A stretch of DNA of 5,450 nucleotides, taken from NCBI GenBank assembly GCA_023621975.1, contig JAMOAC010000222.1, positions 1 to 5,450 of the forward strand. Direction: 5' to 3'. Shown piece after piece: positions 1 through 5,450 of this stretch. A program made the translations under genes and the position numbers. The notes beneath the pieces are model-generated. The model saw only the letters and a program-made list of their open reading frames with translations. It was not told the DNA's origin and did no database searches. The number at the start of each line of letters is the position of its first letter. The stretch's first letter is position 1. This stretch comes from Bacillota bacterium (GTDB lineage Bacteria; Bacillota_A; Clostridia; Acetivibrionales; DUMB01).

Positions 1-94
1 ATTTAAAGTATATTCACATGAAATGCACTATGTCACTTTCCATGAAAAAAATAAGTCAATATTAACGGGAAATTTTATTACTGTGTTAGCTTAA
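1..94 (+). CDS. Possible 3' end of an upstream gene (partial, unidentified)
   Basis: Reading from base 2, thirty codons stay open to a TAA at 92-94; the last residues read HEKNKSILTGNFITVLA. The alternation of hydrophobic and polar residues looks like beta strands. The base composition here is also more balanced than in the A-rich DNA that follows. A promoter candidate starts three bases after the stop, which fits a gene ending here. I do not recognise the family. Thirty open codons can occur by chance, so this is only a suggestion; the sequence left of base 1 would settle it. Confidence 0.33.
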   Translation, partial: FKVYSHEMHYVTFHEKNKSILTGNFITVLA

Positions 95-96
95 GC

Positions 97-125
97 TTGA
101 CAGTAAAAATTAAAAATTCTAGTAT
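97..125 (+). promoter_or_regulatory. Candidate sigma-A promoter for the pfkB kinase gene
   Basis: A perfect -35 hexamer TTGACA (97-102) is followed after 17 bases by TAGTAT (120-125), a four-of-six match to the -10 consensus. A better-looking TATAAA at 123-128 lies 20 bases from the -35, which is too far. Transcription from here would give the kinase gene a 5' leader of roughly 200 bases. A 10 bp palindrome, AGCTTAAGCT (88-97), touches the -35 box. Confidence 0.5.
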
Positions 126-180
126 AAATTTGAGCTGATGTAAGCTGGATAAATAATAAATCAGATTATGAAAATAAATA

Positions 181-300
181 CAGGAAATAAAACAAAGGAA
201 TATAAAGCAAAAAAATAAAAGCAAAATAAAAAAGGAAAATAAAAATAAGATAAGAATAGTAAAATAAAAGCGGAATAAAACAATGACAAAATTGAAAAAA
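181..300 (+). other. A-rich, purine-biased 5' leader of the kinase gene
   Basis: This 120-base stretch is about two thirds A and over 80% purine on the + strand, with T and C mostly as isolated single bases. It is built from degenerate units of about 13-14 bases that resemble GCAAAATAAAAAA (for example 207-220, 221-233 and 234-246). No terminator, riboswitch fold or convincing small ORF is visible. If the promoter at 97-125 is right, this is an unstructured mRNA leader. The opposite strand has an open frame of about 110 codons across it, but that protein is a low-complexity Phe/Leu string produced by the composition. Confidence 0.6.
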
Positions 301-325
301 GCCAAAAATTGCAAAAAACTAAATG

Positions 326-331
326 AAAGGA
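326..331 (+). promoter_or_regulatory. Ribosome binding site fixing the kinase start at 340
   Basis: AAAGGA lies 8 bases before the ATG at 340. An in-frame ATG at 283 would add 19 lysine- and asparagine-rich residues that match nothing in the PfkB family, and it has only a weak upstream GCGGA. The first residues after 340, MYDVVALGEILIDF, are the usual family N-terminus. Confidence 0.75.
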
Positions 332-339
332 ATGTGGTT

Positions 340-1308
340 ATGTACGATGTTGTTGCTTTAGGCGAAATTCTTATTGACTTTACTCCCTCCGGCACTTCCG
401 AAAACGGCAATAATCTTTACGAGCAAAACCCAGGCGGAGCGCCTGCAAACGTCCTTGCAGTGCTGGCAAAGTTGGGAAGGAAAACTGCTTTTATCGGAAA
501 AGTAGGCAGGGACCAGTTTGGCTACTTTTTGAAAGACGTTTTGGTAAAACTTAATGTTGATACCAAAGGACTGGTGTTTGCAGACGATGTAAACACAACG
601 CTTGCTTTCGTGCACCTTGACAAAACCGGTGACAGAAGCTTCACTTTTTACAGGAATCCCGGAGCCGATATGTCGTTAAAAGAAGAGGAAGTAGACTATA
701 ACCTTATAAAAAATTCAAAAATCCTTCACTTCGGCTCTCTTTCCATGACTCATGAGCCTTCAAGAACTGCCACCTTAAAGGCATTAGATTTTGCCACAAA
801 AAACAATTTAATAATATCCTATGATCCAAACCTAAGGCCTCCTTTGTGGCAAAGCCTTGAAGAAGCAAAGGAAATGATGCTTCACGGCATGACATACACG
901 GACATACTTAAAATATCAGAAGAAGAGCTGTATTTCCTGACCGGAATAAATGATTTATCCGCTGGTTCGGCTTACCTGCGTGATAAATATGAAATAAAGC
1001 TTATTTTTGTCACTTTAGGCCCAAAAGGCTGCTTTTACAGAATAGGTGATTATACAGGACTGCAACCTGCTTTGGACGTAAAGGCCGTAGATACTACCGG
1101 CGCAGGGGATGCTTTCCTCGGAAGCGTGCTTTATAAAATTATTGAAAAAGGTAAGGGCATTGAACAGCTTACAGTATCGGAAATTGATAGTATGGTATCC
1201 TTTGCAAATACGGTAGCGGGCATCACCACCACGAAAAGAGGGGCAATACCTGCAATTCCAACTCTAAAAGAAGTTGAGGAGTTTATTAAATCAAAAGGAA
1301 ATGAATAA
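340..1308 (+). CDS. PfkB-family carbohydrate kinase, probable fructokinase
   Basis: This is a soluble ribokinase-fold sugar kinase of 322 residues, the normal family length, transferring phosphate from ATP to a sugar. Fructose giving fructose 6-phosphate is the likely reaction. The N-terminal strand MYDVVALGEILIDF carries the sugar-contacting Asp 13. The GGAPANV motif is at 32-38 and GRDQFG at 56-61. YDPNLRPPLW (161-170) and KISEEEL (191-197) are typical of bacterial fructokinases. The second PfkB signature, DTTGAGDAF, is at 251-259; Asp 257 is the expected catalytic base and the neighbouring Gly/Ala form the anion hole. The C-terminus has the usual short GAIPAIPT stretch. The gene stands alone on the + strand with no sucrose or PTS gene beside it in the window. 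Its stop lies 9 bp from the convergent glycosyltransferase stop. Family assignment is near certain. Substrate is inferred, and 2-keto-3-deoxygluconate or other sugar kinases are the alternatives. Confidence 0.93.
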   Translation: MYDVVALGEILIDFTPSGTSENGNNLYEQNPGGAPANVLAVLAKLGRKTAFIGKVGRDQFGYFLKDVLVKLNVDTKGLVFADDVNTTLAFVHLDKTGDRSFTFYRNPGADMSLKEEEVDYNLIKNSKILHFGSLSMTHEPSRTATLKALDFATKNNLIISYDPNLRPPLWQSLEEAKEMMLHGMTYTDILKISEEELYFLTGINDLSAGSAYLRDKYEIKLIFVTLGPKGCFYRIGDYTGLQPALDVKAVDTTGAGDAFLGSVLYKIIEKGKGIEQLTVSEIDSMVSFANTVAGITTTKRGAIPAIPTLKEVEEFIKSKGNE

Positions 1309-1317
1309 TGCAATACA

Positions 1318-2130
1318 TTAAGTTTTTTCGCGGAGTGCAAGTATTTCATAATGCTTATACAGAGAATGAAATTTACCGCTGTAGTTTTTATGCCACGGTT
1401 TCTTCTTGCCGCAGAAATGAAGTATGGACGTATTGCGCATGACAAAATCCATATCTATTTCTCCGTTGCTCAGTATTTTATAGTAATAATAATACCTGAC
1501 ATCGTAGTTGTATTTTATTTCACTGAGCTTTTTTATTTCCTTGCAGTAAAGTGCATTCAATACATCCTGGTCCGGCAGAATAAGCCGGTTTTTATTTTTT
1601 CTGACAAAAGCATATATTTCTTCTTCATTTATCCTTTTCCTTTGCAGGGGCAGATTCATCAGAAGGACGCCGGAATTAAAGTATTCCTCCATATCATACA
1701 CACGCAGCCTTATCTTGTTAATTTCCTTTACAGGAATGTCATGAAATGCGGCAGCATACAGATAGTTGCCCAAATCAATATTGTAGAGCTCGTCAACAGG
1801 ATTTATGACAAGAATATCAGGATCAAGGTACAAAACCCTGTCCAAATCTGTCGGAAGAAATTTATATGCTAGCAACCGGTAATACATTTCTTTTGAATAG
1901 TGAAGAACCACTGGTGCATCATTAAAATAATCCTTTTGTATCTTTACCTCATGCAATTCATGGCCTTTTTCAGCAACAAACCGCTTTAAATTGTCGACTT
2001 CTTCATCTGAAATGGAAGAATGCATCAAATAAATTTTAAAGTTCTCCTTCTGATTATTGAAAAATAATGACCAGAGCATTACTTTTAATGGCACGATATA
2101 ATTTGAATTCAATGTAACCAGTATATTCAT
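1318..2130 (-). CDS. Glycosyltransferase family 8 protein
   Basis: This is a retaining, metal-dependent GT-A fold sugar transferase of the GT8 (galactosyl/glucosyltransferase, LgtC/RfaJ-like) family, 270 residues long. MNILVTLNSNYIVPLKVML is the usual N-terminus, with the nucleotide-sugar-binding first strand. LYLDPDILV contains the DxD metal-binding motif at 103-105. YFNSGVLLMNL (150-160) and LPDQDVLNA (185-193) are standard GT8 blocks. HFCGKKKPWH (238-247) matches the C-terminal HF.G..KPW motif that supplies a metal-ligand His. There is no signal peptide or membrane segment, so it is cytoplasmic or peripheral. An ATG at 2142 would add four residues but has no ribosome site. The ATG at 2130 has GGTGAG (2135-2140) four bases upstream and fits the family, so I chose it. 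It may be co-transcribed with the upstream DUF368 gene. Donor and acceptor cannot be read from sequence; a cell-surface polysaccharide or glycolipid is the likely target. Confidence 0.92.
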   Translation of the reverse strand: MNILVTLNSNYIVPLKVMLWSLFFNNQKENFKIYLMHSSISDEEVDNLKRFVAEKGHELHEVKIQKDYFNDAPVVLHYSKEMYYRLLAYKFLPTDLDRVLYLDPDILVINPVDELYNIDLGNYLYAAAFHDIPVKEINKIRLRVYDMEEYFNSGVLLMNLPLQRKRINEEEIYAFVRKNKNRLILPDQDVLNALYCKEIKKLSEIKYNYDVRYYYYYKILSNGEIDMDFVMRNTSILHFCGKKKPWHKNYSGKFHSLYKHYEILALREKT

Positions 2131-2189
2131 ACGGCTCACCATTTGCTTTATATACTTAATCCTACGCCAAATGGATGGAAGCTACTAAA

Positions 2190-2198
2190 ATTATAGCA
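2190..2198 (-). promoter_or_regulatory. Extended -10 promoter candidate for the GT8 gene
   Basis: On the - strand TGCTATAAT gives a perfect -10 hexamer (2190-2195) preceded by the TGn extension (2196-2198). No good -35 lies 16-18 bases further upstream, as is common for extended -10 promoters. It sits in the 99 bp gap between the DUF368 stop and the GT8 start, giving a leader of about 50 bases. No terminator is visible in the gap, so read-through from DUF368 is also possible. Confidence 0.5.
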
Positions 2199-2229
2199 CA
2201 TTATGGTTCAATTACAGTTGTGTAAAATG

Positions 2230-3069
2230 TTAAATTATTCTTTCCCCTCCATTGTCCAAACGCATTGTAATAAAGCTGAGTGCAGCACTGGCAAGAAATA
2301 AAAATATGTCAATTGCCAGGTCAAAACCCGTCCGAAAGCCGGGAAAGACCATAACCATTGAGCCTATTAAAAAGCCTATGACAGCATAATATGCAAATCC
2401 CCTGAACCTGGAAAACAAAATATCAACCAGCTTAATAATGACCAAAGCTGTCACTGCAAACCCTACTCCAGCTATTGCAAGAACTTTTATGTTAATGTCC
2501 GCCAAAGCAGAAAGCAGCATTTCATACATGCCAAGGCGCATCAATATTATGGAAGAACTTATTCCGGGAACAATTGTACCAAAGGCAAGGACAGCTCCGC
2601 ATATAATTGTGAGGACAATGTTTGACTGAGCAGCGTCTGCTTGATTCGGCAACCATGCTGCATTGCGTTCAGCATAAATTACGAGAATAAATGCAATTAC
2701 CGTAGCCAATAAGTATCTTTTACGGAAACCGCTGCTGTTCGCCTCTTTAACCAGAGCAGGTATGCTGCCTGCTATCAGCCCCAAAAATATGTACAGGACT
2801 ATAAATTTTGAACTAACCATAAGCTCTTTCATTACCTTGCTGAACAGCAGTATACCCAGTACCGCTCCAATGCCAAGAGGCATCAGAAAAACAACACTTT
2901 TACGAAATTCTTTTCTAATATTGACAATTGCATGGACCGCAGGCTCATACAACCCTGCCGCCGCAGCTATTACACCTGCGCTGAGGCCGGGAGTAATAGC
3001 TGCAATTCCTATCACAAATCCCATAAGTATTTTCTTTACAAAATCAGCAACAGATAAATTTGTCTTCAT
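2230..3069 (-). CDS. DUF368 family membrane protein, probable undecaprenyl-phosphate translocase (PopT-like)
   Basis: This is an integral membrane protein of 279 residues with about eight hydrophobic segments (roughly 15-40, 60-77, 88-106, 120-136, 152-180, 196-216, 226-244, 250-270). Two related halves are visible: GIAAITPGLSAGVI around 21-34 and FGTIVPGISSSIILMRLGMY around 163-182. These share the PG(L/I)S motif followed by a Gly/Tyr-rich stretch that defines DUF368. Members of this family have been shown to help return undecaprenyl phosphate to the inner membrane leaflet for reuse in wall and surface-polymer synthesis. That role is transferred here by family. The start is ATG 3069, with GAGGA at 3078-3082 eight bases upstream. 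A GTG at 3084 would extend it by five residues but overlaps that ribosome site. The glycosyltransferase gene follows 99 bp downstream on the same strand, consistent with an envelope role. Confidence 0.88.
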   Translation of the reverse strand: MKTNLSVADFVKKILMGFVIGIAAITPGLSAGVIAAAAGLYEPAVHAIVNIRKEFRKSVVFLMPLGIGAVLGILLFSKVMKELMVSSKFIVLYIFLGLIAGSIPALVKEANSSGFRKRYLLATVIAFILVIYAERNAAWLPNQADAAQSNIVLTIICGAVLAFGTIVPGISSSIILMRLGMYEMLLSALADINIKVLAIAGVGFAVTALVIIKLVDILFSRFRGFAYYAVIGFLIGSMVMVFPGFRTGFDLAIDIFLFLASAALSFITMRLDNGGERII

Positions 3070-3141
3070 ATATTTTATCCTCACTTTGCGTATTTAACCA
3101 CTATAGCAACAGTTAATTTCCCTTGCCCATTAATAATATAT

Positions 3142-3170
3142 TTTATATTATCTATTTTAACACTTGTCAA
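3142..3170 (-). promoter_or_regulatory. Strong sigma-A promoter candidate for the DUF368 gene
   Basis: On the - strand TTGACA (3165-3170) is separated by exactly 17 bases from TATAAA (3142-3147). That is a full -35 match and a five-of-six -10 match. The expected start point lies about 65 bases before the ATG at 3069. The -35 box sits directly against the border of the GC-rich repeat element beginning near 3171. Confidence 0.7.
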
Positions 3171-3225
3171 GAGCGGAAAGTCATGGACGGGCCATGCGGC
3201 AGGGGTAACAGGAGCGGCGAAGGGA

Positions 3226-3355
3226 TGTGACAGGGTGGCTTGCGGTGTAACATGTGACGGGGAGCGCCTGTGTTACAGGGGACAGTTCCATGTCATCCAT
3301 CAGCTACTGTCATCAGACCTACCTGCCCTGCCACCATTTTCACCACCCTGTCACA
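3226..3355. repeat. 13 bp perfect inverted repeat bounding the core of the element
   Basis: TGTGACAGGGTGG at 3226-3238 is the exact reverse complement of CCACCCTGTCACA at 3343-3355, so a transcript from either strand could pair the arms. Nested inside are TGTAACA (3246-3252) and TGTTACA (3271-3277), a 7 bp inverted pair. The right arm overlaps the mpg stop codon at 3351-3353. Confidence 0.7.
3278..3298. repeat. Small imperfect hairpin, REP-like core
   Basis: GGGGACA, a six-base loop GTTCCA, then TGTCATCC form an imperfect palindrome with a 4 bp perfect inner stem (GACA/TGTC). The layout of a G-run, GACA, short loop and TGTC is that of REP-type repeats in Firmicutes. Membership of a named family is inference. 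Confidence 0.45.
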
Positions 3356-3971
3356 CATGAGGTTTTGAAACAAATGGGTTACCTTTTATGTAAAACCTCC
3401 ACGGGTAATCAGCATATTCCTCTGCGTAATCTACATTTATCCTTTTGGAGGAAATAATATCAAACTTATCGTCCACATTTCCTTCAGTTATGTAAATTCT
3501 GTCGCCGCACAGGTCATCACCGTAGTTAGACATGTTTATTCCAAGTGCAAGGCACAATTTGCCCGGGCCGTTTGTAAGGTTTATTATCTGGCTTTTTGTT
3601 AATTCATCATATTTTTTTGAATATCTGTTGACTGATATTTTGTCAAGCCCTAAAACAGGCTCCAATGCCCTGATGAGAACTGCATGTGGCTTGTCCACCT
3701 CTGCAGTTACTACATTTATGCAGTTATACATTCCATATATTCTGAAAATATAAACATAGCCGGCAGGGCCGTACATTACCTCAGTCCTTTTTGTCCTCCT
3801 GTAGTTATACGAATGCGCCGCTTTGTCTTCCGGACCCATGTATGCTTCAACTTCGACTATTTTCCCGGCAAGCTCTTCCCCTTCTATATTGTGCACAAGA
3901 TATTTCCCAAGCAGATTTCTGGCAACAGTTATGGTATCCTGTTCATAGAAACTTCTGGGAAGTTTCTGCAT
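3351..3971 (-). CDS. mpg: DNA-3-methyladenine glycosylase (AAG/MPG family)
   Basis: This is a base-excision repair enzyme that removes alkylated purines such as 3-methyladenine, and often hypoxanthine, from DNA. It has 206 residues, the normal bacterial length. The opening LPRSFYEQDTITVARNLLGK is characteristic of the family. VEVEAY (39-44) holds the catalytic Glu 42, matching human AAG Glu125, and Tyr 44. GPEDKAAHS provides His 53. YIFRIYGMYNCIN (74-86) contains Tyr 79, equivalent to the intercalating Tyr162 of human AAG, and Asn 86. RALEP (101-105) and NGPGKLCLALGI (134-145) are further family blocks, and the end WRFYIKGNPFVSK is native-looking. The ATG at 3971 has a strong AGAGGTGA (3976-3983) just upstream. 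The last residues and the TGA stop lie at the edge of the repeat element, but the protein appears complete. It seems to be a single-gene transcription unit. Confidence 0.95.
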   Translation of the reverse strand: MQKLPRSFYEQDTITVARNLLGKYLVHNIEGEELAGKIVEVEAYMGPEDKAAHSYNYRRTKRTEVMYGPAGYVYIFRIYGMYNCINVVTAEVDKPHAVLIRALEPVLGLDKISVNRYSKKYDELTKSQIINLTNGPGKLCLALGINMSNYGDDLCGDRIYITEGNVDDKFDIISSKRINVDYAEEYADYPWRFYIKGNPFVSKPHV

Positions 3972-4035
3972 AACATCACCTCTGTTATTTTCGTTTAGCT
4001 TCGAACATTCTTAGTCCATACCTGTATTGATAATA

Positions 4036-4041
4036 ATTATA
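4036..4041 (-). promoter_or_regulatory. Candidate -10 box for mpg
   Basis: A perfect TATAAT on the - strand lies about 65 bases upstream of the mpg ATG. No convincing -35 is found 16-18 bases further upstream and there is no TGn extension. The surrounding DNA is AT-rich, so a chance match is possible. Confidence 0.35.
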
Positions 4042-4099
4042 CACTATATATGCCTTTTCTTGCGTTATATTTGATGATCCGGGTGTCTGAGCAAACAGT

Positions 4100-4280
4100 A
4101 TTTGCATTTTAATGATTTATTCTACTACCTTTGCAATATCGGCTTTACTATAACAGCTTTATTATATCAGCTTTACTATAACTGCTTTACATTCACAGTT
4201 TTCTATAACTGCCTTACAATATTTGTTCTGCTATGATTTCTTTGCAATTACGACCTTACAATATTGACTTTGAAAAAAAC
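4100..4280. repeat. Degenerate 14 bp tandem repeat array upstream of mpg
   Basis: About 11-13 units follow each other with a 14-base period. The clearest are GCTTTACTATAACA (4142-4155), GCTTTATTATATCA (4156-4169), GCTTTACTATAACT (4170-4183), GCTTTACATTCACA (4184-4197) and GCCTTACAATATTT (4211-4224). CCTTACAATATT occurs exactly at 4212-4223 and again at 4254-4265, 42 bases or three periods apart. One unit (4198-4210) is a base short. The array lies between the araB terminator and the mpg promoter region and contains no credible gene. The interval 3972-4300 otherwise holds only the mpg ribosome site and the -10 candidate. Confidence 0.7.
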
Positions 4281-4308
4281 TTTGCTGCAAATTCCAAATC
4301 TGCAATAA

Positions 4309-4336
4309 AAAATAGCCCGATAATCCGGGCTATTTT
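4309..4336 (-). terminator. Intrinsic terminator of araB
   Basis: AAAATAGCCCG (4309-4319) and CGGGCTATTTT (4326-4336) form an 11 bp perfect stem with a 6-base loop. On the - strand the stem runs straight into a TTTTTTATT tract. It starts about 60 bases past the araB stop. On the + strand the sequence after the stem is not T-rich beyond the stem itself, so it is oriented for araB. Confidence 0.88.
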
Positions 4337-4365
4337 CAGGCTTGAAACTTAACTTATACCCTAAC

Positions 4366-4417
4366 TGATCTTATCCTCCGGCTGATTTTTAATTGATTTT
4401 ATCCCCTGGCTGATTTT
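4366..4417. repeat. Imperfect 28 bp-period direct duplication across the araB stop
   Basis: Bases 4394-4417 and 4366-4389 match at 21 of 24 positions. The first copy contains the last five araB codons and the TAA stop; the second lies just after the gene. A period of 28 is not a multiple of three, so the downstream copy is out of frame and non-coding. Confidence 0.65.
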
Positions 4418-5450
4418 CTGATTTCCTTCAACCTCTTCATTACATCATTGCCGCCACGACCGAAATAATCATGCAGTATTTTATATTCTTCGTAAAGCTT
4501 ATTATACACAGCCACATTTTCAGGTATGGGTTTATAGTATTTATCTTTTACCCTCGCCATTACCTTTGCCGCTTCTGTTATGCTGTCGTAACCGCCTCTT
4601 CCCTTGCCTGCAGCAACAGCTCCAAACATTGCTGCTCCAAGTGCAGGTGTCTGAGCCGATGCGGAAATCCTTATTTCCATGTTTGTAACATCGGCATATA
4701 TCTGCATCATTAGTTCATCTTTTTCAGCTATGCCTCCGGCAGCATACAATTCATTTACAGGTACTCCGTTTTCCCGGAAGGTCTCAATAATCATCCTTGT
4801 ACCGTAAGCAGTTGCTTCTATTAAAGCACGGTATATTTCCTCAGGCTTCGTCAGCAGCGTACATCCTACAATTAAGCCCGTAAGGTCTGCATCTACAAGT
4901 ACCGAACGGTTTCCATTCCACCAATCCAGCGCCACAAGCCCGCTTTCACCCACCTTAAGAGCGGATGCCTTTTCTCTCAACAGCTTATGGATATTTATGT
5001 TCCTCTCCTGAGCTTCCTTGTAGTATGAAGCAGGCAGGCAATTTTCGATAAACCATTCAAAGTGATCTCCCACACAGGATTGTCCGGCTTCATAACCGAA
5101 ATATCCTTCAACAATACCGTCTTCAACAACCCCACACATGCCCGGAACAACTTTTTCTTCAGTTCCCAATACCATGTGGCACGTTGAAGTACCCATAATC
5201 ATCAGCATTTTCCCCGGCTCTGTAATGCCAACTGCAGGAACCGCCACATGAGCATCAACATTTGCTACTGCAACAGCAGTACCGACTTTAAGCCCGGTAA
5301 GCTTTGCCGCTTTTTCAGTTATTTCACCGGCTTTGCTTCCCAGTGGATAAATATCCGTACTGAGTTTTTCTTCAACAAGATTTTCAAGCCTTGGGTCAAG
5401 TGCTTTGAAAAACTCTTTAGACGGGTAACCTTTCCTCTTATTCCATATAG
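4399..5450 (-). CDS. araB: L-ribulokinase, partial (C-terminal part; 5' end beyond the window)
   Basis: This FGGY-family kinase phosphorylates L-ribulose to L-ribulose 5-phosphate, the second step of L-arabinose breakdown. The frame stays open to the right edge, giving 349 complete codons. Ribulokinases have about 550-565 residues, so roughly 200 N-terminal residues are missing. The first visible part reads [19 protein letters not shown]. It is followed by PLGSKAG, then [20 protein letters not shown] with the catalytic Asp region, then [13 protein letters not shown], a hallmark of Ara[18 protein letters not shown], the ATP-site region [19 protein letters not shown] and [16 protein letters not shown] follow. 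The C-terminus has [22 protein letters not shown] at 5245-5247 is an internal Val and not a start. A clear terminator follows the stop, so this is the last gene of its unit. Arabinose isomerase or epimerase genes may lie upstream, outside the window. Certainty about the family and substrate is high. Confidence 0.93.
   Translation of the reverse strand, partial: IWNKRKGYPSKEFFKALDPRLENLVEEKLSTDIYPLGSKAGEITEKAAKLTGLKVGTAVAVANVDAHVAVPAVGITEPGKMLMIMGTSTCHMVLGTEEKVVPGMCGVVEDGIVEGYFGYEAGQSCVGDHFEWFIENCLPASYYKEAQERNINIHKLLREKASALKVGESGLVALDWWNGNRSVLVDADLTGLIVGCTLLTKPEEIYRALIEATAYGTRMIIETFRENGVPVNELYAAGGIAEKDELMMQIYADVTNMEIRISASAQTPALGAAMFGAVAAGKGRGGYDSITEAAKVMARVKDKYYKPIPENVAVYNKLYEEYKILHDYFGRGGNDVMKRLKEIRKSARG

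Larger units (their letters stand above)
3171..3359. repeat. GC-rich intergenic repeat element (REP/MITE-like)
   Basis: Bases 3181-3360 are about 58% G+C, with the first 60 bases at 65%, whereas the intergenic DNA on both sides is strongly AT-rich. The stretch is dense in variants of the motif GTGACAGG/GTAACAGG (3205-3212, 3227-3234, 3247-3258, 3272-3279) and their complements. It contains at least three inverted repeats. No ORF here looks real; an open frame on the + strand at 3254-3457 is a shadow of mpg. The block GGGGACAGTTCC resembles intergenic repeats common in Clostridia and Bacilli, which is my recollection and has not been searched. I infer a non-autonomous mobile or REP-like element with no transposase in the window. 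The outer boundaries are approximate. Confidence 0.6.

Noticed and set aside
88..97. Palindrome AGCTTAAGCT as an operator next to the kinase promoter
   Set aside because: A single 10 bp palindrome without a second copy or a known regulator match is not enough to call a site.
283..339. Upstream in-frame ATG extending the kinase by 19 residues
   Set aside because: The extension is Lys/Asn-rich and unlike the family, while the ATG at 340 has a well-spaced AAAGGA and begins at the usual PfkB N-terminus.
78..410. Open frame of 110 codons on the - strand upstream of the kinase gene
   Set aside because: It is a Phe/Leu/Ile-rich low-complexity translation of the A-rich leader read backwards, overlaps the kinase start and has no ribosome site.
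1306..1328. Hairpin TAATG/CATTA plus T6 as an intrinsic terminator for the kinase gene
   Set aside because: The stem is only 5 bp with one GC pair and includes the stop codon, so it is too weak to call; mentioned only under the convergent-gene finding.
1351..1872. Open frame of 173 codons on the + strand inside the glycosyltransferase gene
   Set aside because: It is the antisense shadow of a clear GT8 coding region and has no family features of its own.
3094..3116. Inverted repeat TTAAC/GTTAA around CTATAG in the DUF368 leader, as an operator
   Set aside because: The arms are 5 bp of AT-rich sequence with a mismatched interior, expected by chance at this composition.
4100..4280. CRISPR array
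   Set aside because: The 14 bp units are directly adjacent and degenerate, with no conserved 23-40 bp repeat alternating with unique spacers.
5245..5247. GTG as the start of a shorter 282-residue kinase
   Set aside because: The frame remains open to the window edge, and the residues before it continue the ribulokinase sequence without a break.

Overview
The window looks like chromosome from a low-GC Firmicute, most likely a member of the Clostridia. The evidence is AT-rich intergenic DNA, purine-rich Shine-Dalgarno sites, TTGACA/TATAAT-type promoters and clostridial-looking protein sequences. I cannot fix the genus from this alone. The content is mostly ordinary metabolism and envelope genes. 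I see no phage, CRISPR, toxin-antitoxin or defence system, and no clearly new system. The most unusual material is non-coding: one GC-rich repeat element and several short-period repeats.

Left part (1-1308, + strand): a possible 3' tail of an upstream gene ends at 94. A promoter candidate (97-125) and a long, very A-rich leader follow. Then comes a complete PfkB-family sugar kinase, probably fructokinase, starting at 340. Middle part (1318-3069, - strand): a family 8 glycosyltransferase converges tail-to-tail with the kinase, 9 bp apart. Upstream of it lies a DUF368 membrane protein, a family now linked to undecaprenyl-phosphate recycling. Each has its own promoter candidate, but no terminator is visible between them, so they may be partly co-transcribed. 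Both would act on the cell envelope or its polysaccharides.

Right part (3171-5450, - strand): a GC-rich, inverted-repeat-rich element fills the gap between the DUF368 promoter and a complete 3-methyladenine DNA glycosylase (mpg). One arm of the element's longest inverted repeat contains the mpg stop codon. Upstream of mpg lies a roughly 180 bp array of a degenerate 14 bp repeat, then a clear intrinsic terminator, then the C-terminal two thirds of L-ribulokinase (araB), which runs off the right edge.

Functionally, the fructokinase and ribulokinase feed fructose and L-arabinose carbon into central metabolism. The glycosyltransferase and DUF368 protein serve the envelope, and Mpg repairs alkylated bases. 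Apart from the possible DUF368-GT8 pair, nothing indicates that these genes form one pathway.
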